This document shows, one piece after another, positions 1 through 7,048 of a DNA stretch of 64,000 nucleotides (position 1 is the first letter of the stretch; each line of letters starts with the position of its first letter). Origin of the DNA: JAQWQB01 sp047636995 (lineage in GTDB: Bacteria; Bacteroidota; Bacteroidia; Flavobacteriales_D; Sanyastnellaceae); the NCBI GenBank assembly GCA_047636995.1, contig JBLIGQ010000006.1:42269-106268 (forward strand), written 5' to 3'. A model generated the notes under the pieces. It made no database searches. It was not told where the DNA came from and saw nothing but the letters and a program-made list of their open reading frames with translations. The position numbers were made by a program, and so were the translations under genes.

Positions 1-84
1 AAGAATACGTGCCGGTGCAGGCAGCTCTTTCTTGAGAAATTCCATGGTTAATTCGTATCGACGTTTGGGAAGCTTCTTGTACAT
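1..84 (-). CDS. N-terminus of a methyltransferase-like protein (partial)
   Basis: An open frame runs off the left edge. Its ATG is at 84 and 28 codons are visible, beginning MYKKLPKRRYELTMEFLKK and continuing to a Pro/Ala-rich stretch that ends in Arg-Ile-Leu at the boundary. In class I SAM methyltransferases of Flavobacteria a similar Arg-Tyr...Phe-Leu-Lys lead precedes the DLG SAM-binding motif, which would lie just outside the window. The gene is divergent from the flippase at 152. The methyltransferase assignment is inference from a short segment; the coding call rests on the open frame and plausible composition. Confidence 0.45.
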   Translation of the reverse strand, partial: MYKKLPKRRYELTMEFLKKELPAPARIL

Positions 85-151
85 CACATAATTTTTAGTG
101 CTCAACGCAGCACATTTCATAAATTCGTTCAACTTTGACAAAAATACCCTT

Positions 152-1618
152 TTGGGAGTACTAGCAAGACAAGCCACAAAAAATGCGCTCTCGATTTTTA
201 TCGGAACAATCTCTGGCGCCCTAAATACCATCATTGTTTTACCTCGAGCTTTTGAGAATTTCGAGGAAGGATGGGGGTTATTGAAGATCTTGACGGCCTA
301 TGCCCTCATTTTTTCACAGTTCTTTCATGGCGGAATTCCAAGCATGATTATCCGCTATTTCCCCAAACTTCAGAACGAAGAACAGCAGAAAAACTTCTTG
401 GGCTTCGCCTACTTAGCGCCCGTAATTGGCTCATTGGTGCTAATTGTTGTCTTCAGTGTGTTCGGATTTGAAGCATTGCAACTCGTAAATGATAAAAATG
501 CTGGTCTGCTCAAAGAGAACATGGGTGCCTTGCTTTTTCTTTCTGCAACTCTCATCTTCTTCTATTCCATCAATGGGTATTTGTCTGCCGTTCTCAAAAC
601 AACAGTTTACCAATTTTTGAATGAGACCTTCTTAAAATCGTGGTACTTGGTCATTGCCTTTGCCTTTTGGTATGATGTGGTCACCTTCCCACAACTGATG
701 CTTTGTTACATTGGCGGATATGCACTTGCAACGGTTATCTTACTAGCATACGCGCTTCGAAGTGGATTACGCTTAGGATGGGGCGCATTCCCTCTCAAGA
801 AAGCAGAACTGGCAACCTATAGTTTGTATTCAATCTTAGACCGGGGTGCAGGAATTGTAGTGAACAACCTTGACATTGTCATGATTGGGATCCTCTTAGA
901 TTTGAATAATGTGGCCTTTTACACGCTTGCCTTTTACATCGGTGCGGTAACACAACTCCCACAAAAAGCCATTAGCGCTATAGCCAACCCTCTGGCTTCC
1001 AACGCCATTAACACCAATAACGACAAAGCATTAAGCGAAATATACAAGCAAAGTAGCTTCAATCAATTCATTCTTGGAGGCATCCTCTTCGTAGCCATCT
1101 GGGTTTCGATTAACGAGGTTATGGTGTTGCTCCCTGAAAAGTTCAGTGGTGGAAAATGGGTGGTATTCTTTATTGGCCTGTCAAGGCTCTTTCAAATGGC
1201 TACAGGTGTTTCAGGGGGGATTTTAGTCTACTCAAAGCATTTCAGACTCAATTTTAGGCTGAACCTTATTCTGATCGTGTTGACTTTGGTCACCAACTAT
1301 TTCTTCATACACAAGGGCTACTTAAACATGGACATTACAGGCGCCGCCATCGCCACGGCCATCACCTTCTTCATCTACAATCTGGTGAAGATCATTTATG
1401 TGAAAAAATACTTTCAAATCTCCCCCTTCAGCAAACACTACGGAATTGGCTTCTTGTTGCTTTTACTCACCATGACCGTTTATTTCTGGGAACCAATGCG
1501 CAGTAACATGATCGCCGCCATCCTGCTAAAAAGCGGATTGGTCACCATCGTTCTTTTGGGAATCACCATCAAATCTGGCTTCTTTCCTGATTTAACGAAG
1601 TTGTTCAAACGGAAGTAA
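152..1618 (+). CDS. Polysaccharide/lipopolysaccharide flippase (MATE/Wzx-like)
   Basis: Multispanning inner-membrane protein of about 488 residues with some 12-14 hydrophobic segments, no soluble domain and the layout of the oligosaccharide flippase family, which moves lipid-linked glycans across the cytoplasmic membrane. The start chosen is TTG at 152, giving an N-terminus GVLARQATKNALSIFIG that matches how the family usually begins (short polar stretch, Arg-Gln, then the first membrane helix). The longer GTG start at 98 would add 18 poorly fitting residues and leave only 13 bases to the divergent ATG at 84. No glycosyltransferase is adjacent; the glycan operon lies 34 kb away. The transported substrate cannot be inferred. 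Confidence 0.8.
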   Translation: MGVLARQATKNALSIFIGTISGALNTIIVLPRAFENFEEGWGLLKILTAYALIFSQFFHGGIPSMIIRYFPKLQNEEQQKNFLGFAYLAPVIGSLVLIVVFSVFGFEALQLVNDKNAGLLKENMGALLFLSATLIFFYSINGYLSAVLKTTVYQFLNETFLKSWYLVIAFAFWYDVVTFPQLMLCYIGGYALATVILLAYALRSGLRLGWGAFPLKKAELATYSLYSILDRGAGIVVNNLDIVMIGILLDLNNVAFYTLAFYIGAVTQLPQKAISAIANPLASNAINTNNDKALSEIYKQSSFNQFILGGILFVAIWVSINEVMVLLPEKFSGGKWVVFFIGLSRLFQMATGVSGGILVYSKHFRLNFRLNLILIVLTLVTNYFFIHKGYLNMDITGAAIATAITFFIYNLVKIIYVKKYFQISPFSKHYGIGFLLLLLTMTVYFWEPMRSNMIAAILLKSGLVTIVLLGITIKSGFFPDLTKLFKRK

Positions 1619-1773
1619 TTCAACCGAATTCGACCAAATAAAGGGTTAAAAATGAATGGTAATCTACCCCTTGTACCAATCTGACCAACGGCTACAAAGC
1701 CAACCTAAACGCGTACAAGGTTCCTTTTGATTTTCTCAGTTGTCTGAACAAGACCAATCGAATCTCATACTAC

Positions 1774-1816
1774 CTTCGCTTTGCTTGGATGGCAGGCGGG
1801 GGCGGGCGGGTCCCAC
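1774..1816 (+). repeat. Interspersed G-rich element, copy 1
   Basis: A 43-base element ending in GGCGGGGGCGGGCGGG followed by TCCCAC. A second copy in the same orientation lies at 52695-52738, differing by two substitutions and one inserted A. The flanking sequences of the two copies are unrelated, so the element itself is the repeated unit. It lies in the non-coding gap between the flippase and the DUF2147 gene. The four closely spaced G-runs could form a two- or three-tetrad G-quadruplex; that is inference. Confidence 0.75.
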
Positions 1817-1907
1817 GAGGGGCTGAGTACAATCGTACCCCTTCAATAACCTAAGTCTATTCTCTTGAGCCTCACGAAAGAATTTCAAGGTCATTACTCA
1901 ACACTCT

Positions 1908-2039
1908 CCTCTCTAACTCAATACTCTAACTCAATACTCTCCTCTCTAACTCAATACTCTAACTCAATACTCTCCTCTCTAACTCAATACTCTAACTCAA
2001 CACTCCCCTCTCTAACTCAATACACTAACTCAACACTCT
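1908..2039. repeat. Four-copy 33-bp tandem repeat in a G-free tract
   Basis: Four head-to-tail 33-base units. Copies 1 (1908-1940) and 2 (1941-1973) are identical; copies 3 and 4 carry a few substitutions. Each unit holds two shorter CTCTAACTCAATA-type subrepeats. The plus strand has no G at all from 1891 to 2050. The array sits directly after the stop codon of the minus-strand DUF2147 gene, so that gene's 3' untranslated RNA would contain no C. The open frame through the array encodes only a Ser/Thr/Asn-rich repeat and is not called as a gene. Confidence 0.9.
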
Positions 2040-2045
2040 CCCCTC

Positions 2046-2480
2046 CTACTGCCTATCCCAATGCTGCGTGCGGTAAATAAAATACACGTACCCACGCACG
2101 TTCAAGATGTTTGAATCGTCTTTATCTATCCACAATTTACAGTCGTAAACCTTGCCGCTTTTCGGATCACAAATAGTGCCATCCTCCCATTGTTCACCAT
2201 CCTGTTCCATGTCGCGAATAATTTCCATTCCCAAGATCGGTTGGTCTTTTCGTTCATCAGAACATTCAATGCACAACGGGTTTTGATCTAGATCAGCTTC
2301 GCGAAAAAGCTTAATAATCTTCCCAAAGAGCTTTCCGTCTTTTTCGTAAATCTCTACCAGTGACTTGGGTTCTCCGGTTTCATCATCAATCGATTTCCAT
2401 ACCCCTAACACTCCTTGAGACAGAAGGGACATTGAACAAAAAGTAAACGCGAGTACAGTTAAAATAAATTTCTTATTCAT
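2046..2480 (-). CDS. DUF2147 family secreted protein
   Basis: About 144 residues with a signal peptide (MNKKFILTVLAFTFCSMS, cleavage near LSQ-G). The mature part starts with Gly-Val-Trp-Lys-Ser and continues with alternating strands, including KVYDCKLWIDKD and RGYVYFIYRTQHW, as in DUF2147, a small lipocalin-like beta fold of unknown function found in the periplasm or outer membrane of Bacteroidota and Proteobacteria. The ATG at 2480 is preferred over the upstream one at 2498 because it opens the signal peptide. It overlaps the end of the YihY gene by 8 bases, so the two are probably cotranscribed and translationally coupled. Confidence 0.8.
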   Translation of the reverse strand: MNKKFILTVLAFTFCSMSLLSQGVLGVWKSIDDETGEPKSLVEIYEKDGKLFGKIIKLFREADLDQNPLCIECSDERKDQPILGMEIIRDMEQDGEQWEDGTICDPKSGKVYDCKLWIDKDDSNILNVRGYVYFIYRTQHWDRQ

Positions 2481-3411
2481 TCTGAGCGAGTAGTTCATTC
2501 GATTTAGCCTTTTTGATGCTGGTATTCAGCTCGAAGCCCACCAATAAAATGGTTGAATTCACATTGGTCCAAATCAATAAGATTAATAGCGTACCAAGAG
2601 ACCCATACAACCTATTGTAAGAAGCAAAATTATTCACAAACCAGGCAAATAAGGTTGAGGTAATAATGAACAAAATAGTGGTTAAAGTGGCTCCTGCCGA
2701 CGTCGTTTTCCATTTTCGGTCTTTCAAATCACCAATGTTGTATAAGATTGAAATAGCGCCATAAATCAACAGGAAGGTAATAATCCACTTCGCCACCGAA
2801 AGCATAAACACCATGTCTTCATGCAGTAGTTCTAACTCTATTAACTTTTCAAAAGCTACACCACTAAAGATTATGAGTGAAATTGCAATCACCATGAGTA
2901 AACTTAAGACGAGTAGCAAGAGAACAGAAAGCAACCGAATGATAATTGGATTTCCCCTCGCTTCTAAATGATAGGCCCCATTGAACCCTTGCAAAATAGC
3001 ATTAACACTGTTACTGGCATAGAATACTGAGAGTATAAATCCAACTGAAAACACCGTATTGTGGCTTTTCGTCAGTAAATCTGCTACGATCTCGTCAACC
3101 AGAGAAAACGTATCTCCAGGAAAAAACTGTTGAATGTAGCCGAAAAGGTCATCTTGGAAATTATCGATCGGAATCATGGGGATCAAAGACAGCAACATGA
3201 TCAACACAGGAAAAATGGCCAAAAACAGTTGGAAGGAAATGGCAGAGGCTCTAGTAGAAATAGCTCCCTTCTGTATCCCCTCGATAAAAAACTTTGCCAC
3301 TGCATAGAGGCTCAATCCTTCAAACCCCCATGGCTTAAGTCTATGGGTGAAATTTAGAATACGAATAACTAACTTCGATTTTAGCAGACGGTTCAACCAT
3401 TTTCTGATCAT
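2473..3411 (-). CDS. YihY/BrkB family inner-membrane protein
   Basis: 312 residues with about six membrane helices. The family motif region TRASAISFQLFLAIFPVLIM is present near residue 55, followed by long hydrophobic segments, and the C-terminal helix contains RLYGSLGTLLILLIW, both typical of YihY/BrkB. The family was once called ribonuclease BN, a name now considered wrong; its function is not settled. It lies 2 bases after nadC on the minus strand, so the order nadC-yihY-DUF2147 looks like one operon. Confidence 0.88.
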   Translation of the reverse strand: MIRKWLNRLLKSKLVIRILNFTHRLKPWGFEGLSLYAVAKFFIEGIQKGAISTRASAISFQLFLAIFPVLIMLLSLIPMIPIDNFQDDLFGYIQQFFPGDTFSLVDEIVADLLTKSHNTVFSVGFILSVFYASNSVNAILQGFNGAYHLEARGNPIIIRLLSVLLLLVLSLLMVIAISLIIFSGVAFEKLIELELLHEDMVFMLSVAKWIITFLLIYGAISILYNIGDLKDRKWKTTSAGATLTTILFIITSTLFAWFVNNFASYNRLYGSLGTLLILLIWTNVNSTILLVGFELNTSIKKAKSNELLAQNE

Positions 3412-3413
3412 GG

Positions 3414-4262
3414 TTACTGGATGGCTTTGAGACTCAAATCAAGACTTTTGAAGCTGTGAGTGAGCGCTCCCATGGAAACAAAGTCAACCCCAGCTTCGGC
3501 ATATCGACGAATAGTCTCAGGTGTAATTCCACCTGAAGCTTCGGTTTCAACTTTTCCGTTAATGAACTCTACAGCTACTTTAACTTGCTCTGGAGTGAAG
3601 TTATCCAGCATGATGCGCGTTACACCTTCTTCAGAGAGTGCTTGTTTGACTTCATCCATATCACGCGTTTCCACTTCAACGGGCAATGATCTTCCTGTCT
3701 CTTTTAAGTAAGTTCGAACGCGATTCATGGCTTGCGGAATACCTCCTGCGTAGTCAATGTGATTATCTTTGAGCATGATCATATCATACAATCCAAAGCG
3801 GTGATTTACACCTCCTCCAATGCGAACAGCTGCTTTCTCGAAGTAGCGTAAATTGGGTGTTGTTTTTCGCGTATCTAATACCCGCGTGGTAGTTCCTTCA
3901 AGCAATTTAACAACTCCAGCTGTCCGTGTAGCAACCCCACTCATGCGCTGCATCATATTAAGTACCAGTCGCTCAGCCTGCAAAATACTCCTCGCACTCC
4001 CATCTACGGTGAACGCAATGTCTCCTGGATTCACTTTGTCACCATCTTTCAAAAAAGCCACCATTTTAAGGTCACGGTCTACTTGCTTGAATACCTGCTG
4101 AGCCACTTCCATCCCGGCCAAAACACCCGGCTCCTTTACCAGAAGGTGTGCTTTTCTCTGCGCGTTTTCAGGAATACAAGAAAGTGATGAGTGGTCTCCA
4201 TCGCCTATGTCTTCGGCGATTGCTAGCTGGATGAATTGGGTGATATCAAAAATTGTTTCCAT
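3414..4262 (-). CDS. nadC: Nicotinate-nucleotide pyrophosphorylase (carboxylating)
   Basis: Converts quinolinate and PRPP to nicotinate mononucleotide, CO2 and PPi in de novo NAD synthesis. 282 residues, the normal length. Family features are the N-terminal EDIGDGDHSS, the RMSGVATRT segment, the VLDTRKTTPNLR loop that binds quinolinate and PRPP, and the C-terminal ASGGI...VDFVSMGALTHS barrel end. The ATG at 4262 gives the usual N-terminus; an upstream ATG at 4319 would add residues encoded by a terminator hairpin. An exact -7 box (4267-4274) ends 4 bases before this ATG, implying a leaderless mRNA. Confidence 0.95.
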   Translation of the reverse strand: METIFDITQFIQLAIAEDIGDGDHSSLSCIPENAQRKAHLLVKEPGVLAGMEVAQQVFKQVDRDLKMVAFLKDGDKVNPGDIAFTVDGSARSILQAERLVLNMMQRMSGVATRTAGVVKLLEGTTTRVLDTRKTTPNLRYFEKAAVRIGGGVNHRFGLYDMIMLKDNHIDYAGGIPQAMNRVRTYLKETGRSLPVEVETRDMDEVKQALSEEGVTRIMLDNFTPEQVKVAVEFINGKVETEASGGITPETIRRYAEAGVDFVSMGALTHSFKSLDLSLKAIQ

Positions 4263-4266
4263 ACCC

Positions 4267-4274
4267 CAAAAATA
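4267..4274 (-). promoter_or_regulatory. Bacteroidota -7 box of nadC (TATTTTTG)
   Basis: An exact TAnnTTTG match on the minus strand, 4 bases upstream of the nadC ATG at 4262. No clear TTG -33 element is seen at the expected spacing, because that stretch is occupied by the upstream terminator hairpin. With the usual spacing the transcript would begin at or next to the start codon. Confidence 0.6.
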
Positions 4275-4282
4275 GCACGAAT

Positions 4283-4305
4283 AAAAAGCCCCGCCGAAGC
4301 AGGGC
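4283..4305 (-). terminator. Intrinsic terminator between DUF4783 gene and nadC
   Basis: On the minus strand GCCCTGC-TTCG-GCGGGGC forms a 7-bp stem (one G-T pair) closed by a UUCG-type tetraloop and followed by five T. It starts 7 bases after the DUF4783 stop and ends 8 bases before the nadC -7 box, so the DUF4783 transcript should end here and nadC be initiated separately. Confidence 0.8.
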
Positions 4306-4311
4306 CATTGT

Positions 4312-4698
4312 TTATTCAAATTTTTCTATGCGCAACTGTTTCAATTTCATTCCGGACGAACCCTTGATCATGAAATACGTTACCCTATATATTCCTGTGG
4401 AGGTGGTTAAATCACCTATTCGATAGTGGTCGTCAAGTTTAGAAGTACCCTCGTGCTTAATTTCAAATTTGCTTGGCTTGTTCGCCGTAAAGAAACGTTC
4501 AAGCTTTTTCACTACTTGATCTGAGGGATACATATCCTCATCATCCAAAACGGTCAAATCTACTGAGGTCACTAAAAAGGAACCTATTGCAGTGGCATCT
4601 CCTTTTTGAAGCGCAGTTGCAATCTGTTTTGCCACATCATTTTGTGCACAGACAAACAGCCCCGAAAACACAATACAGATGGTCATTACTAATTTCAT
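4312..4698 (-). CDS. DUF4783 family secreted protein
   Basis: 128 residues. The ATG at 4698 starts a signal peptide (MKLVMTICIVFSGLFVCAQ) followed by a small NTF2-like alpha/beta domain: DVAKQIATALQKGDATAIGSF, a Tyr/Pro-rich middle, VVKKLERFFTANKPSKFEI, and a C-terminal half with GIYRVTYFMIKG and KLKQLRIEKF. This matches DUF4783, a Bacteroidota family usually found beside nadC and rlmH as here. Function unknown. The 45 upstream codons in the same frame include no signal and are excluded. It is followed by the terminator at 4283-4305. Confidence 0.8.
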   Translation of the reverse strand: MKLVMTICIVFSGLFVCAQNDVAKQIATALQKGDATAIGSFLVTSVDLTVLDDEDMYPSDQVVKKLERFFTANKPSKFEIKHEGTSKLDDHYRIGDLTTSTGIYRVTYFMIKGSSGMKLKQLRIEKFE

Positions 4699-4893
4699 TC
4701 TTCTATTCTTTACAAGGAAGTATGCAAGTTTCAAGCCAAAGGGCATAATTTCGAAAATACACCATTCATTCGGCTCTTTCTTTGCATTCCCATCTAAATT
4801 ACGGTATTCCTTGCTTCGAAGCACATGAAACAAGCTAGAAATCTATTCACATCTCAGAATTAACATTCGCTCATCTTTTGCTACCTTCCGTTT

Positions 4894-5373
4894 ATGAAAG
4901 TGACCCTCATTGCCATTGGCAAAACAACCGAGAAATGGATTCGGGATGGCTTGGCAATTTATGAAAACCGCATCCCGCATTACATCAAATTCGAATACCA
5001 CGAAACAGATGATGTAAAGTTGCGCGCGGGCAAACATGATCCACGATTGGTCATGGAAGCTGAGGCAAAAAAGGTGGGTAAACTCTTAGAATCGGTTGAT
5101 CACTTGGTACTCTTAGACGAAAACGGGAAGGAGCACGCTTCTGAACAATTCGCCGTTTGGTTTCAAAAAAGGCAAAACCAAGGATTGAAGCATTTGGCCT
5201 TTCTAATTGGCGGTCCCTATGGCTTCTCCGAAGAACTGAAAAAGCAATCGAAAGAAAAAGTCAGTCTTTCTAAAATGACTTTTTCGCATCAAATGGTACG
5301 TGTATTTGCAGCTGAACAGATCTACAGAGCTCAAACGATTCTCAAAGGCGATCCTTATCACCATAGCGGATGA
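4894..5373 (+). CDS. rlmH: 23S rRNA pseudouridine-1915 N3-methyltransferase
   Basis: SPOUT-class methyltransferase that modifies pseudouridine 1915 in helix 69 of 23S rRNA in the assembled ribosome, using SAM. 159 residues, the usual length for the family. The trefoil-knot motifs are clear: LIGGPYGFSEEL (SAM loop), KMTFSHQMVRVFAAEQIYRA, and the C-terminal GDPYHHSG that closes the active site. It is divergent from the DUF4783 gene, and its stop overlaps the next start by 4 bases (ATGA). Confidence 0.97.
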   Translation: MKVTLIAIGKTTEKWIRDGLAIYENRIPHYIKFEYHETDDVKLRAGKHDPRLVMEAEAKKVGKLLESVDHLVLLDENGKEHASEQFAVWFQKRQNQGLKHLAFLIGGPYGFSEELKKQSKEKVSLSKMTFSHQMVRVFAAEQIYRAQTILKGDPYHHSG

Positions 5374-6746
5374 ACATTCCTACGTTTACATATGGGAAGG
5401 TGCCCGTTCAGGCATGGGAATATCCAGCAATCCTCTTTATTGTGATCCTGTTCTCCATCATTGGTTTACAAATCGCGCAAAAGAAGAATTACAAAGCGCA
5501 GGACCCAAGCTGGAAGTACTTCTTACCTGGAATGTGGCTCAAGCTGGGCGGCGGACTATTTTTCGCTTTAATATACGTCTTGTACTACAAAGGCGGTGAT
5601 ACCACTAGCTACTACGAATGCTCCATTGCATACATCAACCTTCTATACCACAACCCCATGGCTTTCTTTGAAGCAATGATGGGAGGCGGAACTCACGAAA
5701 TAAAAAGCCTCTTCACCTCGCAAACGGGTTCACCCATGGGTTATGTGTTTTTCGATGACAAAACACGCACCGTAGTAAAGCTCTGTATCCCCTTTGTTTT
5801 GTTTGGAGGCAAAAGTTATTTTATTGCAACAATGCTCCTTTCTTTGGCGACCTACGGGGGTCTGTGGCGACTGTACCGCATGTTCGTGCGCTACTTCCCT
5901 CAATTCTACCGCAATCTGGCCATTGCGATACTCTTCATGCCGTCAGTTATTTTTTGGGGATCTGGAATCTTAAAAGATTCTTTTACACTGGCAGCCACAT
6001 GCTATTTCATTGTAGCAACTGACATGTTCATTAATAAGCATGGCAGCACGTTTGGAAAATGGATGATGATCTTCCTGAGCGGTTTGGTCATTGTTTCAAT
6101 TAAACCCTACATCCTGATCATCCTGCTTCCAGGCACCATGGTTTGGTTCTTTTATCAGCGCATCAAACAAATCAAGAACAAGTACTTCAGATATGTGATT
6201 GTCCCCTTCATATACGTTATCATTTTGGGCGGAAGTTATGGCGCGCTAACCCAGCTTGGCGGAGCACTTGGCAAATTCGCCCCAGACAAGGCACTGGAGA
6301 CAGCAGTGGTGATCCAGCGCGACCTCAAACAATCCTATTATGACGGTTCAAGTTTCGATATAGGTGAATTTGATGCCTCAGCCTTAAGTATTGCCAGCAA
6401 AGCTCCTGCAGCCATCGTTGCCGGACTGTATCGTCCGTTCATTTGGGAATGTAACAACGCTGTTATGCTCCTTTCAGGATTGGAGAATCTATTCATTCTA
6501 ATCTTAACACTCTTGGTGTTAATTAGAGTTCGATTTAAAGTCATTTACAGACTCATAGCAGATGAACCCTTGATTTTGTACAGCTTCGTATTCGCCCTGC
6601 TTTTCGCCTTTATGATTGGTGTAACAACGTCCAACTTTGGGGCTTTAGTCCGATTTAAAATCCCGCTTATCCCACTATACATGGGGTCTATGATGGTCAT
6701 GTATAGCCATCTCAACATGGGGAAATCATTTCGCTTGAAGAAGTGA
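5370..6746 (+). CDS. Multispanning membrane protein of unknown function
   Basis: 458 residues with about 9-10 hydrophobic helices. Between the first helices lies a soluble segment rich in Tyr and Gly (YYKGGDTTSYYECSIAY), and a central loop carries GGALGKFAPDKALETAVVIQRD. The layout (short N-terminal strand, early GGDT/YYE loop, many helices) recalls membrane glycan polymerases or glycosyltransferases of the EpsG type, but I see no diagnostic motif and do not assign one. The 4-base ATGA overlap with rlmH indicates translational coupling. It ends at a bidirectional terminator shared with the ATP synthase genes. Confidence 0.75.
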   Translation: MNIPTFTYGKVPVQAWEYPAILFIVILFSIIGLQIAQKKNYKAQDPSWKYFLPGMWLKLGGGLFFALIYVLYYKGGDTTSYYECSIAYINLLYHNPMAFFEAMMGGGTHEIKSLFTSQTGSPMGYVFFDDKTRTVVKLCIPFVLFGGKSYFIATMLLSLATYGGLWRLYRMFVRYFPQFYRNLAIAILFMPSVIFWGSGILKDSFTLAATCYFIVATDMFINKHGSTFGKWMMIFLSGLVIVSIKPYILIILLPGTMVWFFYQRIKQIKNKYFRYVIVPFIYVIILGGSYGALTQLGGALGKFAPDKALETAVVIQRDLKQSYYDGSSFDIGEFDASALSIASKAPAAIVAGLYRPFIWECNNAVMLLSGLENLFILILTLLVLIRVRFKVIYRLIADEPLILYSFVFALLFAFMIGVTTSNFGALVRFKIPLIPLYMGSMMVMYSHLNMGKSFRLKK

Positions 6747-6753
6747 AACAAAA

Positions 6754-6785
6754 AAACCCTGTTCATCAAATGACAAACAGGGTTT
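6754..6785. terminator. Bidirectional terminator between membrane protein gene and atpC
   Basis: AAACCCTGTT (6754-6763) pairs with AACAGGGTTT (6776-6785) around a 12-base loop. A-runs precede and T-rich sequence follows, so it can act on transcripts from both converging genes. Confidence 0.85.
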
Positions 6786-6806
6786 ATAATATATTTTAAA
6801 AGTAGC

Positions 6807-7040
6807 TTATTCAGCTAGAATAACAACTCTGTTATTCAACACCTCAACAGTTCCTCCTTTTACGTCAAACTTCTTTTCTCCGTCTGAAGTTGTGAGTCTT
6901 ACGCTTCCTTTTTTCAACGTCGTAATCAAAGGTGCGTGGTTATCTAGGATACCTAAACTTCCGTCAGCTCCTGGGAGAAAAACGTATTTTGCCTCTCCAG
7001 CAAAGAGACTTGCTTCTGGTGAAAGGATTTCTACTTTCAT
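6807..7040 (-). CDS. atpC: ATP synthase epsilon subunit, short form
   Basis: Epsilon subunit of the F1 central stalk. 77 residues, consisting only of the N-terminal beta sandwich (MKVEILSPEASLFAGEAKYV ... LPGADGSLGILDNHAPLIT ... GGTVEVLNNRVVILAE). The C-terminal helical hairpin of Escherichia coli epsilon, which inhibits ATP hydrolysis, is absent. This short form is usual in Bacteroidota, so it is not a truncation. It starts 8 bases after atpD and shares its transcript. Confidence 0.93.
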   Translation of the reverse strand: MKVEILSPEASLFAGEAKYVFLPGADGSLGILDNHAPLITTLKKGSVRLTTSDGEKKFDVKGGTVEVLNNRVVILAE

Positions 7041-7048
7041 GTTGTGTC

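Noticed and set aside
1891..2050. CRISPR-like array from regularly spaced repeats
   Set aside because: The units are direct tandem repeats with no unique spacers and no palindromic repeat, and there are no cas genes.
1865..2080. Open frame through the 33-bp repeats, encoding Ser/Thr/Asn-rich repeats
   Set aside because: No signal, no box and low complexity. The frame merely follows the G-free repeat, and it overlaps the 3' end of a well supported minus-strand gene.
6807..7040. Truncated atpC
   Set aside because: Short epsilon subunits lacking the C-terminal helices are usual in Bacteroidota.
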